DNA of 64,000 bases from Papiliotrema nemorosa. Its lineage: Eukaryota; Basidiomycota; Tremellomycetes; Tremellales; Rhynchogastremaceae. Below are positions 33,932-46,324 of this stretch, one piece after another (position 1 is the first letter of the stretch; each line of letters opens with the position of its first letter). Under the pieces are notes generated by a model, which saw only the letters and a program-made list of their open reading frames with translations, made no database searches and was not told the origin of the DNA. The stretch spans positions 124,001 through 188,000 of the forward strand of contig JASKOT010000029.1 in assembly GCA_032158125.1 (NCBI GenBank), given 5' to 3'. A program made the translations under genes and the position numbers.

Positions 33932-34276
33932 GGTGTAGCCCGTCGTCGTTGTCGTGGTCGAGGTCGAGGTCGAGTCGAGAAATGTCCCAAAGATCTCAAT
34001 AATGGTAAAGTGATCTACAAACGTCGGCTAATTCACCTACTCAATATATTATTTTTCAGTGGGATTTATTTGTACCCATTTTATCCCATTCCACCATCCC
34101 ATCTCAATACCTCGACTCCCTCTATGGACCTCTGTTCATTCTACACCACACCTCGACGCGCTCTCTGAGGATAGGACCACCGCCCAGCACAAGAAAGACG
34201 CAAGGAATCACCCTCCTAGAAATCCAGGAGAAGCATAATCGCCTCGGGCTATAATCCATAGACGAACACTCGCAAC
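33932..34276. promoter_or_regulatory. Divergent THR1/SmE promoter
   Basis: A 345-bp divergent spacer containing an A/T-rich patch (about 34041-34056). No specific site is identified. Confidence 0.35.
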
Positions 34277-34748
34277 ATGTCCGGTCGAAAAGTGATGGCT
34301 CAGGTGTGTAGATATATAACCCTTGAATGCCTCAAGCTGACCTTATGTATAGCCCATCAATATCCTCTTCTCCTTTTTGCAGAAACACACAAAAGTCGTC
34401 ATATGGTTATACGACAACACAGAGTTCCGTTTCGAGGGTTATATCATTGTGCGTGCTCGTCCTTCTTCCCCGGTTCATTCTACCATCTCCCTTCTGTGTC
34501 CCTCCCGCTGGATGCATGTGTGCGGAGGAAGACTGACTCGTAGGGCTTTGATGAATTCATGAATGTCGTGATAGACGAGACGGTACAGGTGTATCAACCG
34601 AAGAAGGATGGGTCGAAAGCGGTTAAAGAGCCAGAATCACTAGGAAGGATATTGCTCAAAGGTGAGCGAGCATTTCTCATTTCCAAAGTATGAGGCTGAC
34701 GTCTCAGGCGACAATATCACCCTGGTCCAGCCAGCTCAGGAATCATGA
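34277..34748 (+). CDS. SME1: Small nuclear ribonucleoprotein SmE
   Basis: Four exons (introns 34304-34352, 34449-34543, 34662-34707) give 93 residues. SmE is part of the heptameric Sm ring of spliceosomal snRNPs. The protein reads M-S-G-R-K-V-M-A-Q-P-I-N-I-L-F, the Sm1 motif with WLYDNTEFRFEGYIIGFDEFMNVV, and the Sm2 motif GRILLKGDNITLV. The conserved RNA-contacting tail of Sm1 and the K-G-D-N of Sm2 are intact, and length matches human SNRPE (92 residues). Exon 1 supplies only nine residues. Confidence 0.95.
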
Positions 34749-35241
34749 TCCTCTGGACTCGGCGAGTAGTGGAGGGAAGAACCTTGATGGTCCCAAATCG
34801 ACGGTATTCGGGATCCTCATGAATGAAGCATGTGGAGCTGCTACGACGGAAGATGTCGTATAAAGGCGAGGTGGTAGAAGCTGTAACGAAAACAATCGAT
34901 CCGTTCAGAGCAACGACGGGTCCCTTATCCCCTCTTGTTTCTCATTTCCCTCAAAACCAGTATTTTGGTATGTATAGAACCACACAGATTCACACATACA
35001 CACAGGGATCGACCATGATGTGTCATATACACCTGTGGGTGTCACTTCACTGACTGTTCGCGCGGATGGCTGAGTCCTGATGCAATTACAGGATCAAGTG
35101 GCCCGTGCAATGCATTATGAGGACTGACCTGAACTTAGAAGATTAATGATCTACCTCTATAGTACATTCCTCCATACCACTAACAATCCCTTTCCGATCC
35201 GCCCAAACGCACTTAAAAACCCAGGAAGCTCCGTTCCACCC
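34749..35241. other. Convergent 3' flanks, nothing seen
   Basis: The space between the SmE and histidine kinase 3' ends. It is A/T-richer than the genes and contains short tracts but no supportable ORF. Confidence 0.4.
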
Positions 35242-38200
35242 CTACCCCTCGACATCTTCACCCAACATCTCTACCTTTGCCCGTTGAATGACATCCCTCA
35301 TCGCTTTGATGCCGACCGGTTTCGACAACCAAACATCAATACCACACTCTATCATTCCCTTTCTCCTATGCGCCTCGCTAGACATGGCCGTAACAGCTAC
35401 AATCCTCGTGCGCATTTTCTCCCCTTGGCTCATACGTACACCCATCTGGGTGAGAGAAGCCAGCGTGACCGGTGAATGCGGCTGAGATTGAGATCCCAAG
35501 CTCTGACTGCTGGCGATGGGCGATCCCGTGATGGTGTGGTGCGCTTCTGTAGATCTCGAAGTGTCCGCGGGGGAAGTTGGCAATGCCGACAAGGACCTCT
35601 GAGCTCGACTCGAACCGGTCGTACTCAACTTGGGTCGTCGATGACCATGTCCCGCGTGTCCTACCGAATTTGCACCTCGCTCAATCGTCCGGATTTCCGT
35701 CGCTGCCTGGAACCCGTCCTTTTTCGGCATGTTGATATCCAGTAAAATGAGATGAGGTCGATGCAAGACGTACTGTTCCACTGCTTCTTCCCCGTCTCTC
35801 GCTTCGGCATATTCACACTTGGTACGTTTGAGCATGGTGGTGATGATTTGTCGATTCACATCATTGTCCTCGACCACCAACACCCTGAGTACCGTTTTTG
35901 AATTCGTATATGAACTCGTAGACGGGGTACTTTGTTGTCCAGTGATATCCGCAATGGATGGTGCACCGCGGGAAGAAGCACCTTTACTTCCATCTATACT
36001 CTCGTCGATATCAATCCTGTCAGAAGCAACGGAAGAAGCCGAATCGTCCTGAGATACCGAAAGGGAGCTTGGCTCGCTTGGAAATTCTTGCAAGTCGGCA
36101 AAGTGGGGTTGGACAGGGTCAATCGCTATCCCCTTGAGATCCGTTGTCAACGCTTCGACCTCTTTATCCACTGGCAAAAGAGTCGGAAGCTCTCGCATGT
36201 CTCCAAGAACAGGTGAACCGGTAGGCGAAGCGAGATTCCCTTGGTCCGTTATGGCCGTCAAAGGGGTTGTGATATCCGAACTGGGATCCGTCTGTTCTGT
36301 CAATAGCGTGTCATGCCGTATGACCGATGGCCGTGTGATCCGGGGACTGCTAGACGGAGCTGCTCGGTTCTCGATGTCCGGACCGCCCCCTACTACTGGA
36401 GAGATGTACTGCTCGGGATCCTCAGGTGGTACTCGAACAGGCCGCATAATCTCGGCCATGACGCTAGGTCGGATAGGTCTCGAGACGTGGCGCACAGAGA
36501 TTCCGTCCCAATCTTCACTCGACACCGCCTCCATCGAGCTCTCGGGGCTGAGCGACGAGTTGACAGGTGAGGGCAGCCTATGATCCCGATCCATCGACCT
36601 TGTCCGCTCATCGATCAAGATGATCTCCACTCCTCGTCGAGCTTGCGATGCGAGTCTGATCAGAGCCTGTTGATGCGTCGTTCGCGGGGCGACAATCAAT
36701 CCGGCATACTGAATATCTGGTACGACCCGACAAAAGTTCATCTTGAGTTGACGTAGAACGCTTTTACCGACTCGTTTCAGGGCGGAATCGGAATCGAATC
36801 CAACGAGGTATATTCCATCTTGCCGAATTTTACCGGCTCGATCTTCCGTGTCGGGGTCGACACTTCCACTCCCACGATCCGATGTAGGTTGTTCTCCCTG
36901 CTTTCGCTCATACAATTCATCTTGATCACTTTCGTTGTCTTCGTTGAAGAGTTGAAGGGGGACTTCGACATGGACCAGAGTGCCTTTCCCGGGTGTACTG
37001 GCAATGGCCAATTTCCCTCCCAGGAGCTCGACCATCCGTTGTGCCAGCCGTAAACCAAGTCCCGATCCAGGGGTAAATGAGTCGGTACCAGTGAAAGGTT
37101 GCAATACTTGATCTTCCAAAAAGTCTGCCGACACTATAATCGTCAGTCCTGCCATTCTCAAGGGAGCGCGCAATACAAGGGATGAAACTCACTGCCTTTA
37201 CCCGAATCTTTGATATCGATAGAGATGATACTGGTCCGAATGGAGTTGTCGTATCCTGCAGGCAGGACCACATCCCTTGAAACGTCCTGGACCGTGACTT
37301 GGACATAACCCTTGTCGGTAAATTTGCAAGCATTATGTACGATTTTGCCGATTGCCCTAACACAATCAGCCCGCGTAGCCCCACATGACACTTGCAACTC
37401 ACCTAACCAACGGTCCGGGATCTTGGGCCATCTGCCATGACCCTCTGTTCCGTGGTAGTACCTCCAGCACGACTTCAACGTCATATGAAACCTTGACTCC
37501 CCTTGCGCGTCTCGATCTTTCTTCCAACGATATAGCATCAAGAACGACTTTTTCCAACAGTTCGTCGAAAGGCGTGGGGACGGGCTTTATCGTGGTGACC
37601 GCCACTAGGACACCCGGAAGCTGAGTGGAAACGCCTGCGCCTGGTGCATTGACCTGCTCTGGGTTGATGAGTTTTGTCTCGAGTTTACTAGTCAGACGGC
37701 CGATATCGAGCGTATCGATGATGTTTTCCAGGATGGTGCCCAAGGCGAGACCGTTGGTTTCTATGATTTCGAGTTGATTCATTGCATCGACCCGATCTTC
37801 CGATGGCAAGCGCTGCAACGGAGGTCGGTCAGCTTCAGGGGACTTGGTAATTTGCTGTGTGTTGGATTCCTGTACTATCGGTACCGCTGTCACGGGAGAT
37901 TGGCCGGCTTGTTCGTGGTTGCGAGGCGACTCTGTCTGGGACTTCGTCACAGGTGGAGGCTTCTCAGCCAAACTTGGTGAAGAGGCCGGAGACAAAAAAC
38001 CGTTCTGCAACAGCGCTCGAAGTAACGACGCCGCAGCGTTGATCTGATGCAGTGGCGTCCGTAGTTCATGCGAAGCAGCAGCGGCAAAATTGAGTTGAGC
38101 TCGCTCCGCCTGGTGTAGTCGTTCCTTCATGACTGAACCATATTAGCGAGACGTCCAGCATGTCCACTTGATCACTCACCGCTCGCCAACAAGCTCCCGG

Positions 38201-41200
38201 CAATGGTCTCCACAAACTGCATCGCTCCGGCAGGGTAAGTATACAGCGGATCCGTCCAGCACGCAACGACAGCGAATGCGACTTGCCCGTCAAACCCAAA
38301 GATCGGCATGGCCATGGACGTTTCCGTTCCTGGGGGCATCAGATGATTGATACTTTTCGCAATGCCTTCTGAATCGTCCCGAGTATACCAAACTTGACGT
38401 GTCTTGACGTTGGCAGCGATAAAGTCGGATATAATCTTCTTGGCTGCCGGGGAAGAAGTAAAGTTGAAGGCAAAATTGTCGTGCTCGCAACTGTACCCTA
38501 GCATCGCCAACTGCTCACGAGTATCAGCACTCATCTTTTCGACAGAGTCGAAGGTCGGAGACGTACATCTTCGGACTCGTCCGCAGAGCCATTCTTGGAT
38601 CCGGTTCTCCGCCCAGAGGGGATATACAGAACCTGGGGAGTCTGACTGGGTGCTGTAGGATCGCGTAGAGCGTATGTCTGCTGAGCTCTTTTTGACCCGC
38701 GTATACGCGAATACCCTTCCAGCTCGTCATCGTCGTCATCGGGTCCTAGTGATGCCTCCATTGCAGACTCGGCAGGCCTAGCCGACGAAGCCCTCACCGT
38801 GTTCGAGTCCATCCTCGACGCCGATGCAAAAGAAGCAGGCATCCGTCTTGTCCTGGAGCTCCTGGTTGAAGTTCCACCCGTAGAGCTCCCTCCAAATGCA
38901 GGGTAGAACAGATGAAATTGACTTAGATCGACGACGGCGACGGCGTAAGCGTCGAGAGCTCGACGGATTTCTAAACAAGCCTCGTCGTAGATATCAATGT
39001 CGTGTTCCAAGACATTTTGATCCGCTCCCTCTTTGCGTTTATTCGATGAAGAATCATTTTTCGTTTTCCCGCCACCGCTCCCTTCGACTAAAGACGACCC
39101 GGTACCTTGAGAATTCTTCGATGCCGTCCTGGCGCGCCCTGCTCGTTCCAGTGGTCGACTCTTGAGTGATCGACGTAGAAAGTCTACCGAGACTGACGTG
39201 TTAGCGAAAAGTAACTAGACAGGTGAAACGCCTCGAAAGATGCCACTCACTCTGATGCAACTTTGCGCTCTCTATCGAGGCGGTCTGCGTGTAAAGCAAT
39301 TCAAGCTGGATGATGAGACTTGAGAGAGAAGCCGTTGAGGAAAGCCTACTCACCTCACTGACCACACCGGCTGCCATGTCCTTCAAGAAAGCCTTGTCCG
39401 CTTTGCTAAATGATCTCGGCTTGTCATCCATTACGCACAATGTCCCAATAACTGCCGCTTTTGGTCCTTTACCAATGACTAATGGTGCTCCTGCATAGAA
39501 TACGACAGGGCCCGTTCCCTCTTTGACGTATGGGTTGTGTCGGAACCGCCAATCTTTCGACATGTCAGGAACGACCAAGACGTCCCTGGGCGCAGCGACG
39601 ACTGTATGACTACAGATTGCCGACTCGTTTTCCGTCTCGAACACGGGGAAGTTCTCGGCTGCCATGATACTCGCCTTGGTGAGACCCACGATTTGAATGA
39701 CGGATCCTGTGCATTTGAAGAAGCTTCGAGCTAGACGCGTAAACCTCTTCACCCTGATTTGAATCTCCTCTGAATGAGACGAGTTCCAGGAAGGCGAATC
39801 GAATCCTAGTCGACGTATCACTCGCAATCGCCGACGTAACCCTTCTGGCGGTTGACGAGGAGGTGGTAGGTATCCCTTTTCGTTGAACCAATTTCGGATC
39901 CTAGTCCGCTCAGCTTCAATATCGAAATCTAGCTCGATATGCGAGCCTGAATTGGTCGTACTGCCGGTTCCAGAATCCAGTAAGATTGATCCCCCAGGTT
40001 GATAGCCTCCTCGTTCCCTGGGCAGCTCTCCCCCCTTGTTGTTGATGGTCGATCCTGCCCTTGAGATTGAACGTAAACTCCCTCTAGATCTCGGATGTCC
40101 ACCGGGTCGTCGTTTGCTGTTCCGAGCGGGATCTCCCTCTGTTCTTGCGGCATCTCCCGGCGAGCCCCCCTCGGACGAATGTGATTCCATATCGTGGGGC
40201 GTGGCCAATGCGACCTGATCGCGACGTTTACGAACGCCACTCCTGCTACCTTGTCCTGCTTGAATATCCAATTGTCGCATGTTCTCCCTTGTCAATCCTT
40301 CCTCTTGTACTGCATCCCCTTCTCGACGTGCCCTGAACATGGAGGATGAAGAAGGTTCCGCTCTGTGGTACACTGTCCTCTGAGGTACTTCTCTCTGTGA
40401 TCGCCCCTTTGCCGTTTGCTTTGCCTCTCCTGTGGTTGCCTGATCAACCTTTTGACCTTCAGACTCGTACACAAAGTCTCTCCTCTCGACACCCGGAGCT
40501 TCATCACCGTATGTATCACTAGGGGGTATATCGGGAATGTTTGGGTCCTGGAAACTACCCTGCGGAGCAGGCGTGATCTGTTCCGACGAGGAACTATCCC
40601 CTTGTTCGTTGCCTGAACCGGCTGGCGAGGGTGTATGAGTTGGGGGAGTGGACGGGTGGGGAGTTTCCGAGGGCAATAGCTGAGCGCTGTCATTGTCTTG
40701 TGACCCGAGTTGAGGTGAAGCTGAGGACGGAGTGGGTGGAATACCGGTATCTAATTGGGGATCGACATCCTTGTTGATTCTGGCTTGATGGGTGGAAGAC
40801 GGCCGACCGGGCCCAGAAGATGAAGACGATTGCCGTGGTGATTCGTTCTCCTCTGGGATGGTAGTGGGGAAGATACTCGAATGGAGGGCTCCCTGCGCGT
40901 ATCTGACCATGAGCCCTGACGACTCAAACAGCCCATCACACTATAACTCACCGACTGATAAACATATCCCAATCCTCATCGCTTTCAGGCAGCTGTATAG
41001 CCTCTTGAGCAGGTCGATGGCTCATACTGCTTGTACCGTGTGATCTGCCAGGTGGTATGCGAGTCTCGCTCTCGCTCGACGGCGCATGATCTTCGACGAC
41101 GATATGGCGGCCACCTGGGTCGATGGGACACGCTGCGTTGTCCATCCTCGGGGATCCCATTGCGCGAGGACCGCGAGAGTATGCAAACCCTCCCTCCCTA

Positions 41201-41343
41201 TAGCTGTCGATGAGATCAGGTAGCCCCGAGGCGTGGGTTGTCGAGCAAGAAAAGCAAGAGGAAAAGATGGAAAGGGGCAAATAGTAGGGATTGTAGGAAT
41301 CCCCCTTTGCACATCCCTTCTCTTCAGGCACGGGAAAATCCAT
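35242..41343 (-). CDS. GAF-containing hybrid histidine kinase
   Basis: Eight exons (introns 40903-40951, 39306-39353, 39184-39250, 38511-38566, 38133-38179, 37357-37402, 37134-37192) give about 1909 residues if the ATG at 41343 is used; ATGs at 41160 or 41025 are alternatives. A long disordered N-terminus is followed by a GAF-like domain (about 520-650, ICSHTVVAAPRDVLVVPD, APLVIGKG, GTLCVMDDKPRSFS), then a second GAF-like region interrupted by a Ser-rich insertion. The H-box AAASHELRTPLHQ is near residue 1000, followed by a HATPase domain (IVHNACKFTDKG, DIKDSGKGM, GSGLGLRLAQ). The C-terminal receiver has the phospho-Asp in LILLDINMPKKDG and the SKPV lysine. Such kinases feed Ypd1 phosphotransfer to the HOG or Skn7 pathways. 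The stimulus is unknown, and I do not assign a Tco number. Confidence 0.88.
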
Positions 41344-41553
41344 TCACCGGTCCAGAACAACATTCCATCCAGATGGTCACATTCGACGATCGCCAGTCTT
41401 GGGTATGATACAGCAGAGCAACACATGGGTACTATATGTTCATCATCATCCAAAGCGATCAAGCATCCTGCCCGGGTATAAGAATATTACATGGATTACA
41501 AACTGTCCGACTGTCCGTCATCCCGCCATCGCCAGGCATCCCTCCTATCAACC

Positions 41554-43086
41554 CTACATGCCCATACCAATACTCCTGCCTTGGCTATCCACCATCATGC
41601 GCCTATCTCTGCCATCCTGATACATATGAGGACCCGGTGGCGGGACACCCAGATGACCACCATAGGGATGAGGCTGTCCAGGTGAAGATCCGTAATAACC
41701 CTGGTGATAATCACCCGGTCCCCCTCCATAGCCAAACGTAGGCGCAGTCGGGCTGGCATGATGGTGGTACTCGGGAGGAATGTGGTATCCGCCAGACATG
41801 GGCGATGCCAATTGACCAGGCATCATCGTATTGGGTGGTTGATGTGGACTGGATTGTCGGTGAATATCGGGGATGGAAGGGACGGGCGGGATCAGCTCGG
41901 CACCATTGTTTTGATTTGCTGCTGCGGCTTCGGCAGCAGCGACGGCGGCGGCTTTTTTCCCCTTGCCTGATGGCATTCGCTTCTTGGGTCGAGCAGATAC
42001 GGGTGTGCCTTGACCAACGGCAGCGGCAGCATCGGCTTGCTGGGAAGAAGGGGCATGATCTTCGTCCCGCGCTTGGTTCTGAGATGCAGCTTGTGCGGAC
42101 GCAGCCAGAGCAGCGGAAGCAGATGCCGTCAATTTGTGGGGGCGAATGGCCAGTCCACCATTTTTGGCCTTGGTCGCATGCACAGGTCCGGTCAGAGGCA
42201 GTCCGTCTGGTCCAAAACCGTCCGGAGCGTTTAGGCAAGCCTGAATGAGATTCTTGCCCTCGGGTTTTTGGACCAAGGGTTGCAGTTTTGTCGTGGTAAA
42301 GGTGTAAACGAGACCCGTTTCGGAGACCACCAACAATAGCACTTGAGTCCCGGTCAAGATGGACAGCTCGTATGCCTAGGCTTTAGTCGTACACTTGATC
42401 ATGTCGGGCGAGCACACTAACCTTCTTCATGATACCCGACTTTCGCTTGCTGAAGGTGATATGCCGCCTCGACTTGTCGGCGATGTATTCGATTCTAATC
42501 TTCCTCCTCCCAGATTCGCCGTCCTTGTCAACATAGGTGAATCCTCCCGGTACATCGGCCTGATTCCTAGGTCTCTTTGCATGCGGTGTGGCTTCTGGAT
42601 CTACATCATAAGCATTCAGTCATTTGGCCCAAACTCACCATCATCGTCGTCGTCTTCATCGTCGAGACCCGTCTCCGCCTGAAACATGTTGTCAATGTCC
42701 ACGCCAGTGCTTGATGGCGGTTCATGGATCCCATTCGACGTGACAGAGCTAGAAGGATGGGGAGTGATGGGCGTCGCATTGAGATGATCAATGGCAGAAG
42801 CTACATTCAGCTCGAATGTTTCGACCTGCGACTCACCATCCTTGTTGATCATCCCATCATTCATGGCTTCTCCTTCATCATCCCCGACATGCACTGGGAA
42901 GTCGCGCATATCAACACCCACGCCCTCTCCGAAATCGTGCATGATATCCATATCCAGGCCTCCCTCGCCTGGCGGACCAGCGTTGTTGTTTGTAGATGAA
43001 GGGTCGGAGTTGTACTCCATATCGACGCTGACTATTCTAGACGTGTTGGGCAATAGACGAGGTGTAAAGGGCGATGTATCCGCCAT
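41554..43086 (-). CDS. MCM1: MADS-box transcription factor, Mcm1/SRF type
   Basis: Introns 42601-42638 and 42376-42421 give 482 residues. After an acidic N-terminus, GRRKIRIEYIADKSRRHITF, SKRKSGIMKK and YELSILTGTQVLLLVVSETG form the MADS and SAM-like region of the SRF/Mcm1 class, which binds CArG boxes and works with cofactors in mating, cell-cycle and metabolic genes. The C-terminus is rich in Ala, His, Gly, Pro and Tyr with poly-Ala and H-H-H runs, likely disordered. The ATG at 43086 is the first in frame. An intron splits the MADS box after I-M-K-K, with a GTTAGT donor. The first intron is only 38 nt. Confidence 0.93.
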
Positions 43087-44289
43087 CAAGGGTCCCGCGA
43101 AGGTACTATAGTTGGAAAGCTCACTGCCTCGATCGAGATGTTAGAGGACAAGAGATCTACTCAAGATCTGGAGGGTCAGTTTTTCGTGTTAGCCAACGAG
43201 AGCTATGCAGGTGGTCCTGGTCGGAGAACAGTACGCCCTTCGCTGTCTGGATGCCATGCGACCCCATCTCACTCAGAATACCCCAGCGTGAAGCAAGGTC
43301 TGTCGAGACTAAGCAGATGGTGCGCGGGGATGTGAGGTCGACCTCGCTCGCATTTGATTCGACGACAGCCAAGCCCCGATACCATCTCTTTCCAACATGC
43401 ACACGGCTTTGGTACTCTCACCACGGACGAGACATGATGAGCATGCACCAGGTAGTGAAACCACCTTTGCCGTTTGGCTGCTGTTGAGACTGATCGACCC
43501 TCGACCTGCCCGAAGAGGAGATGTGTTTGTTGACACGCTTGCCTCCTTCCTCTTTTGGGTTGTATGTACACCCCTTTCCATCGCCGCTCTACCCCGCATC
43601 GCTTCCAGCGCGATCCGACACCACATCGCCCGAAATCACCTTGACCAGAAGAAGCAACTCACCTCGAGGAGAAAGGATCGAGCGTTGAGAGAGACTCGAG
43701 GGTCGATGTTTGTATAGACGGGGCTGGGTGAGCAGATTGAACGATCAGAGGGAAGGAGCGCGGGGGGTGGGTGGCGAGACGGAGTGTGGTGTGTTTACAG
43801 TGGTGTCGCGGTCTGATACCTGATTATTACCAAAAGCGGAAAGAAACATCGGCGCACTTCCCCGCCACGTCATGCTTTTCCGACCAATGACTCCTGGCGA
43901 GTCGCACCTCAGACCGCGAGACGACAGACAAGGCGAGTCACAGACAGCGTCGATGCATGCATGAGGCGGCGAGAGGGCGCACCAGTGGCTCATCAGTACG
44001 TCGCTGCGAGATGGCTTCGTTGCGTAGAGGGTGTGTTTCGAGGACATGGTCTCGCTTTACCACGCAACGAGAGCCAAGGGCGAAACGAGACAAAGCGAGC
44101 GATCCTTTAAGCGCCGATCCCTTGCTGTATCCCCTCGTAGCTTCTCGACGTGCGTCGTCGTGAATGAAGGGAATGGCGCCCTGCGTCTCCAACTCGAGAC
44201 CCATGTAAGACGCCCAGCATCGCCGTAACCCCGTCACTCTCCCACACCCATTTGCCATTATACAAATCAATCAGACACTCTTTCCCATC
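43087..44289. other. Gene-free stretch upstream of MCM1 and the island
   Basis: It probably contains the MCM1 promoter and long leader. Several ORFs on both strands lack coding character and known motifs. The A+T-rich island begins right after it. Confidence 0.4.
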
Positions 44290-45265
44290 ATGACAACAGA
44301 CAAGTCGACCAATGACAGTATTCAGTGTGAAGTGGACAAAGAAGCAGATATGGAGAGGAGACTGTCTCTTTTGGGATCCGACTTGATCTTGTCAAAAACA
44401 ATCATTCATGGGAGACTTCAAAAGTTGATATCCAAAGCGGGACAGGACATGGGGCACCTGAACAGTTACAAGTCACTCATGGTAGACTGTGATTTAGCAA
44501 GCCAGCATCCGCTTCCCACTGCTCAACTGCTCCGCGCTACTGTGTCAGACTTCCTATCTGAGCAACAGTCAAAAATGGACCAAAACAGATTGTCTCCGCA
44601 TGACAAAATTTGTTTTGACAATTACCACAGGCTTTGGGTAATATTGAATACCAGCAACAAGGAATTGGATGAAAACACAACGAGGTCCACAAAGAACACC
44701 CTTCTTGAAGCAGAGTGCGTCTTCTTGTGTGTCCATTCTGACAGCATAACCACTGACCAGGTGTAGCTTGTCAGAAACCTGTGACAGCATATTATCAGAA
44801 GTAGTAGAGCGTAAGAGAGTCCTCCTTAAAGAACACAAAGCACAACAGACACTTGTATCTTCAGCCCTGAAAAAGTGGAACAGACTGCAAAATAGTTTCA
44901 AAGCGTATTTGTCATTACAAGCACCCTCATTCAGAGAATGGGCTCAAGCACTTTGTCAGACCGCCATCTCCCTGGCAATGAGCTATCATTCTCAGGGCTC
45001 TGAGTCAAGTCTCAGTCAAGTCCTCAGCAAAGGCCTGAGCTATGATGGTTATGTCTCTATGGTGACTGGAACAAGTTTGTTACAGTGTTTACGCCAAAGC
45101 ATTGCGGCCGGTTCCAATACAGCAACAGAGTATCTCAGGGAAGAATCACATACTGCAAAGAAAGAAGCTGCCAGTGCTTTGGAAAGCCTCAGTCTTTCTG
45201 AGAAGACTGTGAATGCCATCATTGGTAACTTGGATGCGGGTACCTATGTATCATATGTGTCTTGA
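44290..45265 (+). CDS. Island protein A, helical, unrecognised
   Basis: Two exons (intron 44715-44766, acceptor GTGTAG) give 307 residues. I recognise no family. The protein is hydrophilic and almost wholly helical by pattern, with coiled-coil-like stretches around ETCDSILSEVVERKRVLLKE. The C-terminal half has L-Q-A-P-S-F-R-E-W, then Q-T-A-I-S-L-A, and ends L-S-L-S-E-K-T-V-N-A-I-I-G-N-L-D-A-G-T-Y. Gene B, facing it from the other side, has a similar ending (I-T-P-E-E-I-Q-S-I-K-T-E-L-Q-S-G). Codons are more often A/T-ending than in neighbouring genes. The 3' flank starts a long inverted repeat shared with gene B. Confidence 0.68.
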
Positions 45266-45300
45266 AGGCCAATTGTCACGTTGCTCCACTACTGATTACC

Positions 45301-46319
45301 AGCCCAATGCGTGACTAGTTTATCTAGTCTAGAAAGAGAAGGTACTCAACAAGATATGTGAACTTAGTTACCAGTAAATAAGTCGGCTAAGTTGCTGAGG
45401 GTTGAATGATATTTGTTGAAAGTGAGCAAGGCGGAAGAATTTGGACAAGAATGGCTAGAGCCCGAGAGAAGCGCGAGCTAGAGATGACAGAGGGCAAGAC
45501 TACGAGTAGATAACAAGTAGTGATGCAGCAGCACTGTTATAGTGTTGTATTGACTCAATAACAAGAAGCTAAAGAAAAGGAATCCACCGCCTTCCTTCTA
45601 GTACTAATATCTCCCGGGTCATGAGCAAAGAGATCCTTGGCCGTTGAATGATGACAAAGAGTTGAATGATATTCCACTCAATGCTTTGCCTTTCCTTGGG
45701 CTTTTTTGGGGATAATTGGGTCCGCAAGACGAATCATTGAGTAGCCACTAGTTCAGGCAATTTTGGCAAAATAGGCAAAGTCATTGAGGCTTCAGTCATA
45801 TATCCTCAGTCATTGGTGGTAACAGGAAGTCACATCAAGTTAGGCTTCATGACAATGAGGTAGAGAAGGTGTCATGGTGACCTGTAGACTTTGTTGTGTG
45901 GCAGAAAGTCTGTGTGGAGGTAACACAGGTGCCAAGTCAAAGTCCAACATGGAGTTTTAGTCATAGTAACAAAAGGGATGTGTTGGCATGACCCAGTGCA
46001 AGTGCAGGGTCACAACAGATATATTTAGTGCGTGAAAGGAGAATGATTCAGTTCTCTAGCTTCTTGTTATTGAGTCAATAGAGCACTATAGCAGTGGCCT
46101 GGCATCACTGCCCATTTTCTGCTTGTAGTCCTGCTCTCTAATCCTTCTCTTTACTCTAGTTCTTTTCGGCCTATATTACTCCTGCCACAGTCAACTCATC
46201 TACTTTGCGCACCATCATTCAACCTTCAAAGACTTAGTTGATTTAGTTACTGATAACAGGTGTCTTGTCCATATCTCTTTGAGTACCTTTGCCTCAATGA
46301 GCTAGTCACACATTGGGCT
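45301..46319. repeat. Long inverted repeat between genes A and B
   Basis: Left arm about 45301-45577 and right arm about 46053-46319 are inverted copies, estimated by eye at 65-75% identity overall, with long near-perfect blocks such as TTGACTCAATAACAAGAAGCTA. The ends read AGCCCAATGCGTGACTAG (left) and its inverted counterpart AGCCCAATGTGTGACTAG (right). I find no convincing target duplication. The arms begin 35 bp past the stop of gene A and 5 bp past the stop of gene B. This fits either inverted duplication of a gene plus 3' flank, or a non-autonomous foldback/MITE-like element. The spacer (45578-46052) holds no gene. Confidence 0.72.
45560..45856 (+). repeat. Dispersed direct repeat, copy 1
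   Basis: It starts AACAAGAAGCTAAAGAAA and ends CTTCATGACAA. It matches 48890-49187 along its length with substitutions and small indels. It overlaps the inner end of the left arm of the inverted repeat. Confidence 0.8.
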
Positions 46320-46324
46320 AGTGA

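Noticed and set aside
36134..36583. Plus-strand ORF antisense to the histidine kinase
   Set aside because: Lies within the coding exon of the kinase and has no conserved motif.
43397..43717. Plus-strand ORF with a hydrophobic middle upstream of MCM1
   Set aside because: No homology and no splice or promoter support; antisense to the probable MCM1 leader.
44768..45265. Separate small gene downstream of the gene A first exon
   Set aside because: A 52-nt intron with GTGCGT donor and TAG acceptor joins it in frame to 44290-44714, and its own first ATG would cut the helix, so one gene is simpler.
45301..46319. Calling the inverted repeat a DNA transposon
   Set aside because: No transposase frame and no target duplication are seen, and the arms start at the gene stops; inverted duplication is at least as likely.
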